64,000 bases of DNA from Armillaria gallica. Its lineage: Eukaryota; Basidiomycota; Agaricomycetes; Agaricales; Physalacriaceae. Positions within the stretch are counted from its first letter, which is position 1. Each line of letters begins with the position of its first letter. Positions 34,188 through 46,388 of the stretch are shown piece by piece. The stretch covers positions 3,100,001 through 3,164,000 of the forward strand of contig JBANDB010000001.1 of assembly GCA_037576215.1 (NCBI GenBank), written 5' to 3'. Made by a program: the position numbers and the translations under genes. Under the pieces are notes generated by a model that was not told the origin of the DNA, did no database searches, and worked only from the letters and a program-made list of their open reading frames with translations.

Positions 34188-35763
34188 TGATGTGCTCAGT
34201 AACAGGCAGCATGCAAATGCAACAAGTGTCTAGATCATCAATCTAGATACTAAATCACACACACACACACACAATCACCAATGTTAAGTTTGAGTGTGAG
34301 TATGGTAGAAGCACCTGTGGTGTACTTAGATATCGATAATCAATTGGATTTGCTTCAAAACAACTTTGATTCAAGTCTAGAAGTGTTTACATAAGATACA
34401 CTAATCATGATAGTGAGGTATATGGACATGGGGTTTTTGTAAGGTATAATTTGAGTGGCTTAGACTTGCAATGACTTTATCTAGGAGAGCTGGTAAGGCT
34501 TTAACTAGGCAAGCTTTAACAATTGAACAATCAAAGACCTAGAGATCTACAAAAAGCATAATTGCTCTGGAGTACACAGACTCAATTACAATACAAGCAC
34601 ATGCACTTGCAACAAAGAACTAAAGTTCTACAAAGAGTACACTGACTCTTTAACTGTTTGAACTTAAAGTGTTCTAGGGCTTATTTCACTTCAACTTAGG
34701 CAATGTCTTCAGTCTGTGGTCAACTTAGTATGTCTAGATCACTTTAGCCAGTGAGGGAGCACGAGGCCTTTATATGCAGTGCAGTTCAATTAACTAGCAA
34801 GGTGCAAATGCAGAGATGACTCTTCTTCCTACTTAGTTCTTCTAGATTACTTATAGCTGCCCTTTTGGGGTTGACTTGGTAAACTTAATTCACTTCAGCC
34901 GAGGATATGCAATTAAAACCAGTGATTGATTAGGTAGCTATAAGGCTACTAGCACAAACATGGGGGAATGCTTTCCTGCCATTATGTGTCTAGTCACTGC
35001 TAATATATATCATTTCCAGCCTAGGTATAGGAGCTTGTGTCTAAAAGTAATTATGATATGAGCTTTGGGTATCAATACAAATAATGAGTAATTAACTTAC
35101 AAGGATTGCGCCATTCTGAGCTTTCTATTCAGTCAGATGGAATGGCTAGCAGTCATTGTATTGCTGAGGAGTGCCCTAATGATCCATAGGAACTCCTTGC
35201 TTCTCTTTCATGCCTTGCCATGTGGATTCCTATTCAACACTATGGATTGCATGGTACCTCGAGGATGTAACCACCGATCGTGATCAATCATTGGTCTGAG
35301 ATTGTATTGCTTCAATCACTGTGCAATCTTTTTAGCTATCTCAGTGCCAAGCATTGGGTATTCAGTTATTCCAGGTTTATTTGTGTTCTAGGCTAAATTC
35401 ATTTCATATTGTAAATCATTGTGGACTTAGCATTCTAGGTTCATTCAAGTCATCGAGATGTTGAGTAATCTAGTCCTTCTTGTGTTCTGCTTTGTGTTGG
35501 TAACCCATCTCAATGTGTCCCTTGGTTTAACTGTAATTAGTCTTGTTTTGGGCAGGGAATAGCATTCAGTATTGAAGGCTTATAGAGTTGACTTGTCTAG
35601 ATATCACTTCTAAGTCCATTCTTATGCTGCACTGCTCACTATCTTATGTAGTATTCTAGCTATCAGTGTAAAGCCTTCACTATAGCTCTCTGTACCACTT
35701 GTAGACTGTGTTATTTAATATAAAATTGCAAAATCTACAGGTAGCCTGATATCAAGTGTATCA
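34188..35763. mobile_element. 1576-bp TGATG...TATCA element, copy D (inverted relative to C)
   Basis: This is the reverse complement of 21400-23054 over its whole length. It starts TGATGTGCTCAGTAACA and ends GATATCAAGTGTATCA, and it includes a CA microsatellite near 34257. Flanks are CTGC (34184-34187) and CCGC (35764-35767). They differ by one C/T change at a CpG, consistent with a decayed 4-bp target duplication. No coding frame is visible. Confidence 0.82.
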
Positions 35764-35799
35764 CCGCCATTGTAGGGGGTGCAACAGGGTGCTGAGGGT

Positions 35800-37316
35800 A
35801 CAGGCAGCCATGAGCATAGCATCAACCATGACCTTGGCACTATTGTTGTTGAAATGTGAGATTGCAGGGTGGCATAAGGTACTACTCGGCTAGTGAGATG
35901 CAGAAGAGGTTACACAGTGGGGTCAACTGCAATTTTATGGCAATGACAGGATCAGAGGGAGAAATGAACCTCACCACTGCATTGTCCCTTGTAATGAATG
36001 GGGGTGGTGAGGTCCTGGTCACAACAGCCCTGCTGTAGGAGGGGATACAGGGTGCAAAAGGTGAGGGTTGGGATAGGGAGTGGGAAGGCAGTGATGGCAG
36101 CATCAGGAGAGAAAATAGACTTCAAATTCACAATCCCCCACTTAAAAAATGGAAGATGCTTGAATTTGAGGTGCATAGGCAAGCTAGGTGGCACAGGGCA
36201 GCTTGATATTGAACAGGATAGGGTGGGCAGCGGTGGCAGGCATCAGGGTAGTCGTGTAGTCATGGTTCTTGGCATGTCCAGTGTGCCATCCATTCACTAG
36301 TTGATGCCCCAAAAGGTGTGTTTACCATCATCATTGTCAGCTATTAGGGTCCAAATCTTGGTCCTGCCCTCCTTCTCAACATCTCTTGCCCTTCTGTACT
36401 TCCCCCACCCAATCTCCTTACCCAGGAGCCCTCCTCCAAGTATTCTCAAGGCTGTGCATCACAGAAAAATTGTCCCCCTTCCCTGCTGCCATTGTCATTG
36501 TCACTGTCCTACTGGCCATCATCATTGTCATTTGGTGTTTGCTCATTTGGGTCCCGTGGTAACAGATGGGCACCAATATCAAATCCTTTGATGTAATCAA
36601 GATCTTGAAGGTCCACAGATGTCATACATGGGGGCGATTGGCACCAATATTGCTGCAAGAGGTGGTGGGTTAGTGGGGCAGGAATTCTGACTGCATTTCA
36701 TGCCACAGAGAGCATTGGTCATCCTCGTCATCGCTGTAGACAGTGGGGGCATCATTGTGGTCACCATTGGAGGAGGCACAGGGTGCCTCATTTGAGGGCT
36801 TACGTGGCTGGCCTGGGCAGGGGTGGGATGCACACAATCTGTGGCTCTTGGGGCTGCCAGACATGTCAAATGAATCTAAAAAGAAGAGTGAGTAGCAGAA
36901 TAAGAAGATACACACTTTTTCATGGACACAAAACCAGTATTGGGGACTGCACCATGCACCATTGAAGGTGGTAAAAGGCAAGAAACAAGCAGCACAGCCA
37001 CTCAACTGGTACTTGGTTCATCAGACCATGGTGAGCAGAATGCATCCTTGACATGCATCCCCAACTTTATTCTCCCACTCTGAAGCCAAAATATTTAATG
37101 GCATATACTCTTTGATACATTCTACATCCCATAAGCATGAACAAAATGGATGTCTTCTCATTTACCTAGCACAATGAATATTCTGAAAGATAACTGTCTG
37201 TAAAAGGGTCTTTGTTTGGTTCTGTTGAATTCTAAGGTAAAACTTAAAAGTAAGGGTCCTGGATCAAAATGCAGCGCATAAGGACGAATCCTCGTAAACT
37301 CGGACTCGTAACAGTA
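35800..37316 (+). repeat. family X, copy 2 (CpG-decayed)
   Basis: Similar to 5280-6640 and, in inverted orientation, to 50728-52250. Landmarks are GGGGGTGGTGAGGTCCTGGT (36001), the hydrophobic stretch AAIVIVTVLLAIIIVIWCLL (36480-36550), SFEGLRGWPGQGWDAHN (36790-36835) and the terminal block ending ACTCGGACTCGTAA at 37316. Several stops break the hydrophobic frame. CpG is scarce up to about 37280 and normal beyond. Confidence 0.7.
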
Positions 37317-37529
37317 GCTTCAACACAACTCGCAACAGAGAGCGACTGGAAGTGCGATATTGCCGGCGGAGAAAGCCCTATGTCGGAGTAACAGTAGCTA
37401 TACGAACTGCGAGCCTCCCAGAGATATGTTCTGTTGAATTAGGACAATCGCATCCGGGGAGAGAATCAAAGTAACCATCCTGGTGAGATCTCAGCGCAGA
37501 CGCCGACCTAAACTTGATTAGTCGTATGA

Positions 37530-39110
37530 TCGTGAATTGGAACGGGTCTCGACGTTTTCTAGCTACACAGAGGTCCTACAGCATGGCCAGGAGAGTTTCT
37601 GGAAACGGTGCATCTATCAGAAAAGTGAGAGAAGGAAATATAGCATGTGCCTCACGGTAAGCCTGATGAACTCCAATCTCTTCCAGACGCGGCAAATCTT
37701 TGAAAGACCGTCGCGCAATGCCTCGAAGTTGACCCATCTTTGTTCGCGTCATAGTTTCTTCATGCCAGTCATTACCTGAATAGTGGAATAGGCAGGTCAA
37801 TGCCGAGAGAATGGCTGTCGGGCCCAGGAACCGAAGATCGATATCAAGGCCAATGTCGACATGGAGCAACCCCATCGGCGGGAAGGTGTTAAAATCAAGT
37901 TACACAGAAGGGTGACTAGGCACCTCCAAGAGATTGGTCCGGATCGCGACCGAGGAAAGATGCCTGCTCGATGAACAATGACGAGGATAGGTTTCCTAGA
38001 TAAGTTCATTATTTCAACGACCGTAAGCCCTAGTAGCCTGTAGGCTCTACGTATACCACGACGACTACCAGAGCCAGCATGCAGCATCACGGAGGCAACG
38101 GCGCAACTCACGGCACCTTTATCGGCTGAGGTCATATTAACATCATCTCGCAACATCCATCTATATATCGAGTTATAATGAGAATCACGCATAGGCAAAT
38201 AGCACCTTACAGATCTTACATATTTCGCCATCCTTGGGCGCCCTCCTGCTTCTATGGTACTGATTTCGTCGTCGTTCGATCGTTGACGCTAGATGTCTGC
38301 TCAAGGAAAGATCCGTAGCACCCCACTTGATAGATGTCATTCCTACAGTTTCCAGAGTTTCGTAGCAATGATAGATTCGGTTACCGGAAGTAGAAGCATG
38401 GGCATGAAGTTGGCCAATAAGTCCCGGAAAGATCCGGCTATTCTTAACCTCTAGGAAGGGCGGTGGATAACATAGTAGACGACAGTAACAAGTCGAGGAC
38501 GGACCCAACGTGATGGCAAATCCACGGCGGTTCGTCATTGGCGTGAACACAGCTCGCCCCAGGGGACAGCCGATGAACCTGAAGAAAACGTGCGCGTACT
38601 GCCTGCCGTAGGCACCGACATCGTTCAATGAAGCTGTTTAAACGCTTGACACCTCGCCAATCGTTCGTAAGTAATCGTAGATATCCAAACGGCCATGATT
38701 GCACTGACGGTAAACGTATCTGCAGACAACATGGGTGAGCAATCATTCTATAATCCTCCTTGAGGAACGTACCTTAGACGCTATCGTTAGGCCACATCTC
38801 CTTGCTCGTTATGCCTTTTCCAGGTTCCGGCTACTCTGAACAGAGGAGGGGTCTTATATGCACATAGATCGTGTCGCGGGTCGTACATAGAGCTCCGCCA
38901 GCGCTCTGGGCAAGTTTTTGTCCAAGGTCCAATGGTCTACGTCCAGAATCGCCGCATTAGCCAATGCCACCCCAATCAGCATCTGATTAGCAGCGACACA
39001 GGCCACCTGCAATAGTACGCGTGAAGGAAGAATCTTTCCTCCCACGTAAATCTTGACGTACTGAGAATTAACCTCGTAAACACGAACCTGCCGGTCATTG
39101 TGTCAAAGAT
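37530..39110 (-). CDS. unrecognised gene region, probably several exons
   Basis: The minus strand has open, CpG-rich, protein-like stretches that do not form one frame: QVRVYEVNSQYVKIYVGGKI ... VACVAANQMLIGVALANAAI (39100-38860), DVGAYGRQYAHVFFRFIGCP (38610), RQYHRS-type basic segment near 38260, SCAVASVMLHAGSG (38100) and KMGQLRGIARRSFKDLPRLE (37720). GT...AG pairs such as GTAAGATC...ATATATAG near 38210-38160 suggest introns. I recognise no family. The segment 37880-38290 recurs in CpG-decayed form at 32450-32800. The region could be a real gene or an old pseudogene. Confidence 0.35.
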
Positions 39111-39269
39111 GACGAAAGACAATTATCGGGACGCAAATACTGAGAATTTGCGAATCAAACGGAGAGGATGAGGCTTCAAAAGACGAATAATTATAGATGA
39201 TGGGAAAATAATACATCTGCTGATACAAAACGATGAAGAAAAAATCCAACAGCCCACCGAGGACAGGAT

Positions 39270-39802
<533 letters not shown>

Positions 39803-40150
39803 TGTTATGTGAGTTGGTTGTTGGGTAGAGGGTAAGTGAGAAAGTGAGTAGTGTTGAGACCGAGCTTGAAGTGCTTGAGGTGGTGGGAGTGAATAAGGAT
39901 CGTGAACGGCGAGAGCCCAGTATTTATACCGTGGGTGCAAATAAGGTTCAATCACGTGCGGTGTCTCTTTGTTGATTCTGGTCAACAGTCAACAACGAGA
40001 CGCGTCGGAGCCAAACAAGAACAACGTGACGCGTTCTGATATAAACCCCGCTGCATCGTCGTTGGCTCCCGTCTCTCACTTGCCTTCCAGCACTCGCTCC
40101 CATCGCCACCTCAAGTTTTACCTTCCTCGTCTTCAGCATCCTTATCAGGG
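39803..40150. promoter_or_regulatory. divergent H2A/H2B promoter with two ACGCGT (MCB) boxes
   Basis: The 348-bp space between the two start codons has a TATA-like TATAAATA on the H2A side (near 39920, minus strand) and GATATAAACC on the H2B side (near 40037). Two ACGCGT sites are at 40000-40005 and 40029-40034, and a CACGTG site is near 39953. ACGCGT is the MluI cell-cycle box bound by MBF at G1/S in yeasts. A role here is inferred from the motif and from the S-phase need for histones. Confidence 0.6.
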
Positions 40151-40736
40151 ATGGCCCCCAAACCTGCTTCCACTGCCGGCAAAGCCCCTGCCTCTACCGC
40201 CTCCAAGGCTCCCGCCAAGTCTGAAGGGTCCAAAGCCGCCAAAAAGACCTCGAAGCCTGCGGCAGCTGATGGCGAAAAGAAGAAGCGCAGAAAGTCGCGA
40301 AAGGAGACTTACTCTTCTTACATCTACAAGGGTATGTGTTATCGGCGACTTTGTCGGTTGTTCATCGATTAACTCGCATTCGCAGTCCTCAAGCAAGTTC
40401 ACCCTGATACGGGTATCTCCAACAAGGCAATGGCCATTCTCAACTCCTTCGTCAACGATATCTTTGAGCGAGTTGCCACCGAGGCTTCTAGTACGTTAAC
40501 TCGTCCCAGCATCTTACTCATGCTTATAATGTATCCAGAACTCGCTGCCTACTCCAAGAAGTCCACTATCTCTTCCCGCGAGATCCAGACATCAGTGCGG
40601 CTGATCCTGCCTGGTGAACTGGCCAAGCACGCCATTTCCGAGGGAACCAAATCGGTGACCAAGGTTTGTAATCTTCTGTTCGTTGATCGGGTGTGTCTGA
40701 CAAGCTCTCCAGTTCTCGTCGGCAGGTGCCAAGTGA
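40151..40736 (+). CDS. histone H2B
   Basis: Core nucleosome histone. Four exons, 40151-40331, 40386-40490, 40539-40663 and 40713-40736, give 435 nt and 144 residues with consistent phases. The last exon is only 24 nt and encodes FSSAGAK. The Ala/Lys-rich N-terminal tail is followed by the conserved [50 protein letters not shown] and the C-terminal helix [15 protein letters not shown], with the ubiquitin-acceptor Lys in the last block. It is paired divergently with H2A. Confidence 0.97.
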
Positions 40737-40903
40737 TCTCTGGATTTGTATCGCGCTTGTATTGTATCGTATCTGTACTCTTTATTATTTTTATTTCCTT
40801 TGTCTTAATGCCTGATCTGTGCGATGAATAAATGATGTCTCGGTAAAACGAGACTCAACGATGTATGTGCGTGGGAATGTATGGCGGCGTCGTTGTGACG
40901 CTT

Positions 40904-42147
40904 ATGTCGACGCTACCCCAGGAAGTGATTGACTCTATCATTGACCATCTCTACGACGACATCCAGTCCTGCAAAACATGTCTCCAGGCCACCGTTGCAT
41001 GAAAGATGCTGCATATTACCAGATATTTCGCACAGTCCCTATTGTCCAACCAGCGAACACCTTCGACAACTCTGGGACCTACATCCTCCGACGGTTCCGT
41101 AGATTCTATGATCTCCTCAAAACGTCGCCCCACATCGCCCTGTACGTGCGCAAGCTCATCCTGTGGGAGGAGGCGACTCAGCTCAGCGACGCCAGTATAG
41201 ACGAGGCTGGATGCATACGGAGCAAGACCTAGCACGGCTGCTCGCTGCTCTGCCCAAGCTCCAAGCCCTCCATCTCGACGGCCACAACGACTACCTGTCG
41301 TGGCAGGACATGACGGACGCCGTGAAGCAGGGCATCATCACCGTCCTGCTTCTCCCCTCTCTCCGCTCCGTCGTCGTCCAGCGGTTCAACGACTTTCCCA
41401 TCTCCACCGTCTTATCGTCACCGTCCTTGACGTACCTCGGCGTATTGCACTGCGACGGCGTCTTTGTCGACCGCGACCCAACCACGACGCCCGTTGAGGA
41501 GCTTCTTCTACACGACATTTCCATGACCTTGCTGAGGTGGTTATCGTCCCCTACTGCCTCCGGCTGCCTCTCCTCCCTCACCAGCCTCACTCTGTGGCCA
41601 TCAAAAGAACAGAACATCTCCTTCCCCCGCCATCTGCACCGTGTATCCGACGACATCCTCAGTGCCGCTCCGAACCTCGTCAACCTCGTGTTCGCTCCCA
41701 TCGCATACCGTAAACGCCTCCAGTTCCAAACTCGCATGACGCTAACATTTAGCAAATGTAGAAGCACGATATAATCCTTGCAACGAGTCCATCATCCACC
41801 TTACGAATAACCGCAAGCTCGAGACCTTTGAGCTCTGCATGGACATCAAGTTTGTAGGGAACGCACGCTCGGACTTCGTGGCCTGGGCTGCAATGACTAT
41901 CAATACCATCCCCGATGAAGCCCCGTTGAGCACTATCGTCCTGCGGGGAGACGCTGCGAAACGGATAGAACCCGGAGCCGTCATTTGTTGTGGGTGGGAC
42001 CAGTTTGACGATGCAGCCATCAGGGCGACGTCGAAGGTGGTGGTTAGTCTGGAGGGCCTCGCGGCGTTTGCGAAAGAGGAGGTCGCGAGTTCGTTGCATA
42101 TGCCGAGGCTGCGCGAAAGAGGGATCTTGGAGATTAGGATGGTGTGA
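40904..42147 (+). pseudogene. F-box/LRR-like protein gene with two frameshifts
   Basis: The start MSTLPQEVIDSIIDHLYDD is an F-box-type beginning, as in adaptors of SCF ubiquitin ligases. The frame is lost at about 41003 and continues as DAAYYQIFRTVPIV, then SPHIALYVRKLILWEE. A second change at about 41210 leads to TEQDLARLLAALPKLQALHL and Leu-rich repeats up to 41710. An intron of the form GTAAACGC...TTTAG follows (about 41709-41751). The last exon reads ETFELCMDIKFVGNARSDF and ends in RGILEIRMV before a TGA at 42147. Two single-base frameshifts without intron signals argue for a pseudogene or for sequence errors. Such genes are very numerous in mushrooms. Confidence 0.7.
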
Positions 42148-43366
42148 TTTGAGGATGGAGATGGCGTCTCAGATTCCACCACATCCCATAACGTTGTAGA
42201 CAGGCCCATTGGCGAGGCCAGGCTGGATTTGCAGCCCCAGTGCACGACCTTTGAGATCGTCACTCTCGAATTCTCATCTCAGTCTGTGGGAAGAGGGCTC
42301 TCGAGGTTCTTCCCACGCTCCCTTTCGAGCGGATGAGCAGACAATATACAGGCCGGACAGTCTAGTCGCTCTGTGGCGCTTGGTCACTATGTACATTATC
42401 GACCGACGATCCGAATTTACTTTCTTTGGCTTCCTTCCACCTTGACTCCGTCTTCCGTTCAAAAGTCGCATTTATTCCGGAATCACGAGTAGGCCGCCTT
42501 GTGAAAAATAGAAAGCGTGTTGGTTTTATATTGCTTTTTCATGGCCTCCACGCACTTCTCTCCACAGGCGCCAAGGAAACATGCTATTTATGATCCCTCG
42601 AGAAATCTATTTTTGAATCCTCGGATTTTCTCGGCATCCAGATCGGCACTAGCATTAGCACCACCACTTTTCTCATGGTCTCCTACCAATTTAGGCCGAC
42701 ATCCAACTCTTTCTTTGATTATTATCTCAAGCGGTCTTCGCGTGGAATAGTTTTTGTGTCACGACCACTTATTTTCGGCTTTTTGGACGCCTTTTTCTCG
42801 TATCTGTGGTGGAACGATTGGGTTGTGGTGAGTATGTTGGAGCACTGTTCCCTTGCGCTTTAGCTGGAGCGTGTTTTGATATTCATCGTTTTCACAAGAT
42901 GTGTTCGTACGACTGCTAGTGTCTCTTCGTCTGGTCTCCGCATGTCAAGCGCTGTGAAATGGCACCACTACCGTATACGTTCCTGCCACCAATCGCCTGT
43001 TTAGAGACTACAAAGCAGCCTGGTAGTTGACCATCCGATGATGCGCATCCGTGCGCTAAAATCTCTACTTTTAGATTCTGTCCGAGAACAGCGACTCGAA
43101 AGTTTCTAACAATAACACCATAATTTCATCAATTCACATGTGCGCCCAAGCACTCTCATTACCTATCGAACTCTTTTTTGCTCACCATGGCTTCCAGCTG
43201 GTTTATTTCCTGCTCACGGTGGTGAGAAGCGTGCACCTCTCAGCCAAATCCCATTGTATAGTTTTTCCTACGTTTGGGACTCGTGTTTCTGGCATTCACA
43301 GGAGGGGCTTAATGCCTCTGCTGCATTTTTGCCACCGGTACCGAGTGTGGAAGAACAGTGACGGGG
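42148..43366. other. intergenic, no recognised feature
   Basis: CpG-normal sequence between the F-box-like gene and the laccase promoter. Only short uninformative open frames are present. Confidence 0.5.
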
Positions 43367-43374
43367 TATAAATA
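43367..43374 (+). promoter_or_regulatory. TATA box of the laccase-type gene
   Basis: TATAAATA lies 36 bp before the ATG at 43410, within a GGGGTATAAATAC context. This is close to the start codon, so the 5' leader would be very short. Confidence 0.5.
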
Positions 43375-43409
43375 CTTTCTGGGGACGGTCAAGGAGAATT
43401 CAGCACGCT

Positions 43410-45983
43410 ATGTTCTCCCTGCTTGCGTCGGTTGTCCTTCTAGCTCTCTTGCGCCCCCATCCTTCTGCCGGCGTGGCGGTCTCCGCACCGTCCAAAGGTG
43501 GAGGGAAGGGTAAGGCGAACTTGAAGAGTTCACCATCGACCTCGTCAACAACGCTTTGGCGCCCGACGGCCATCTTAGGAGTAGGGTTTACCTCTTCTGT
43601 ATGGCAGTTCCCGAACTGACTTTGTGTAAACTCGATTTACAGGTACAATTGTTGCTAACGGAACGTGAGGACGTTCTGTTTATCCTTGGTTCTCTTGCAT
43701 TCTGAAGATATCTTCAGCTATCCCGGTCCACCGATCTTGGTTAACAAGAATGACATGTTGTCCATCACACTTCACAATGACTTGGTTTGTACACTGTCTC
43801 TGGTTATATTTTCTTTCTTATGCATTGTTAGGTCGATCCCTCGATGCGTCTTTCCACTTCACTGGTAAGCCCTTGACATTGTACGGGGCACGCCCAATAA
43901 CCAGTCACCCTAGGATCTGGACGGTATCTTCTTCACGACAGAGAACTTATATAACGAAGGATCTCCCTTTGTCACTACCTGTCCTATCGGGCCTGGCGCG
44001 TCTTACACCTACGAGGTCGATCTCAGCGAATTCGGTCAAACTGGAACCTTCTGGTATCATAGGTATGCGCATTGGCTCCATGATATATTCGATTGTCTTG
44101 ATCATACCTTGCACAGTCAATTGAGCATCCAGTATATTGACGTACGTAACATTGATAATAGAACATTGACCATACCAAACGCTTCTCTCTTTTCCAGGGT
44201 TTCCGTGGACCATTGATCATCTACGGTACGTTGTCTTTGATTGCTTGATAATTTTTTTTTAGCTTAGGTCATTATTCAGATCCAGAGGATCCTTTGGCTC
44301 ATCTCTACGACGTTGACGATGAATCCACGGTAACAACAATGTCTCACAGATTCTTTGCCTGCCACTTATCCAACTTTCTAGATCATCCAACTCGGTGATT
44401 GGTGGCACAACAGCACACTTCCTATGCTCCAGCAATTCGAGGCCACCGGGATCATCCCGTACGCTCACCAGATCTTCATCTCTAGTCTCGCTGACAAGTA
44501 ACTTTTGCAGCGTCTCCGACTCTGGCACAGTAAACGGCGTCGGTCGCTTCAACGGCGGTCCCGAACTCGACTGGTCGGTGATCAACGTCGTTCCGGGCAA
44601 GCGATACCGATTCCGCATCATTAACGAGTCGGCCCGGAATGTCTTCACTTTCTCGATCGACAAGCACAGTTTGACGGTTCGTCCTTACAAATTGGGTTGT
44701 GACTGTAGTATTCATGCATACTTCGTAGGTCATTGAAGCTGACGGAGAGGAGCTCACCCCCTCGGTAGTCGACAGCATCGATCTATTGGCTGGTCAACGA
44801 TACTCTGTCGTCGTAAGTACCGTGCTCGTTATCGCAGATGATCATCTTTGAGAATATGTTTGTCCACAGCTTCACGCGAACCAACGTGTTGACAACTACT
44901 GGGTTAATGCGCCATTTGTAAGTACCCATTACGAGTACTTGTGTAGCCCTCTTATATCTGGCGATTCAGGTTGGGGGTAACCCTTTGAATAACTTGAATC
45001 GTACGTCTTTCTCCTCTTTCAGGCATGGCGGTACTCAGATCCATACAGAAAATGCGACTCTGTCCCGAGCAATTTTGCGATACGCCGGCGCGCCCAGGCG
45101 AGACCCCACTGACTCCCATGACCTTGGGCCCAGTCAACGGTGTTCCTCTAGTCGAAGGCAACCTCCGCCCTCTGATCCCAGAACCGGTGAGCTTTCAGCT
45201 TACACACAATGTTTCCACGAATCCTGATGCATTTTTGCAGGCCCCACCCGCCGACGTGAACATCACGCTTGAGTTTGTTAACATTGCCGGGAAAGCAATT
45301 TGGAACGTCAACAACGTGTCCTATGTCCCTCCTGTGGTTCCAACCCTTGTGAAAGTCGTCGAGGGTGATGTTGAAGCGGCCGACTTCAATCAGACGGAGA
45401 ACACTTTTGTCCTCCCGGCCAATAAGACCATACAGATTACATTCCCACCCAAGTGAGTTTGCTTGTACCCCTTGTCTGTGCTATGCTGATAGGATTAATA
45501 GCGATGATGATGATGCCCACCGTGAGTTTTTTTACAATCCCTGTTCCGCGGCCTTGCCACTGACATCTCTACGTAGCAATTCATTTGCATGGCGTAGGTT
45601 CCTGATCATATTTTCGATGTAATCGACCTTACCCCGTTCCTTGTAGATGAACTTCTGGTTGATCAAGTCCAACTCCACCGAGGAGATTAATACCGGGGAT
45701 CCCATCAAGCGTGATATTGTCGCCGCTGGTGCTGCTGGTGCCATGATTCGGTTCAGGACTGATAAGCCTGGCATGTTCTCTTCGCCACTAGTATTCATTC
45801 TTTACTAACTGCTATGCCTCAGGCCCGTGGTTCTTCCACTGTCACATCTTCTGGCACTTGCAAGCAGGTCTCGCCACGGTGATGTTGGCGGATCCCGCTG
45901 ACGCGGCGAGCGAGATTGAGCCCGACGCGCTCTGGGACAGTCTGTGCCCTGCGTATGACGCCCTTCCGGCGGCTCAACAATGA
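43410..45983 (+). pseudogene. laccase-type multicopper oxidase, copper motifs degenerate
   Basis: A signal peptide (MFSLLASVVLLALLRPHPSA) precedes many short exons that follow the fungal laccase pattern: EEFTIDLVNNALAPDG, a 22-bp exon (TIVANG), TYPGPPILVNKNDMLSITL, DPSMRLSTSL, GIFFTTENLYNEGSPFV, QTGTFWYHSQLS, GFRGPLIIY, ESARNVFTFSID, NITLEFVNIAGKAIWNV, then the last copper sites. Of the four copper motifs, L1 reads DLDG for HWHG, L2 WYHSQ for WYHSH, L3 HPIHLHGM for HPxHLHGH, and only L4 (HCHIFWHLQAGL) is intact. Frame changes occur near 43525 (before EEF) and near 45090 (RYAGAP to PMTLGPVNG). It should not be an active oxidase. Stop TGA 45981-45983. Confidence 0.85.
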
Positions 45984-46388
45984 TGACTCGGAAGTTGGAA
46001 CTGAGGGAAGGATGATAGTTTGAATTAATATCTATTCTCGGATATGTATCCTGTTCTTTTCTTTTCGTTGTGTATAACAGTTGAATAGTTGTACAACCAG
46101 AATGAAGAGTGTGATTTTTTTCGGTACCTAGCATGTTCAGGCAAGCAATGGGACCGTCGATGTGCACTGATTCAAATTTTTACAAATACATGTTAAGAGA
46201 ATGATTAGGCCCACTCCGTTAACGCTGCGGCTAAGCATGACAGAGGCAAACCGGGCCGCGTGCCGGCACGACGCGTTGCTTGGCTCTTGCCACGTTTCAT
46301 CTTCTTCTTACTGTTGCCAATCTAACCTTTTTCAGTGCTGATCACAATTCTGGAAGTGGCTATCGGTATATATTTCAAAAATACCTCT

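Noticed and set aside
41291..41767. Minus-strand frame opposite the F-box-like gene
   Set aside because: The plus strand has Leu-rich repeat periodicity and F-box-like blocks; the minus frame shows no motif.
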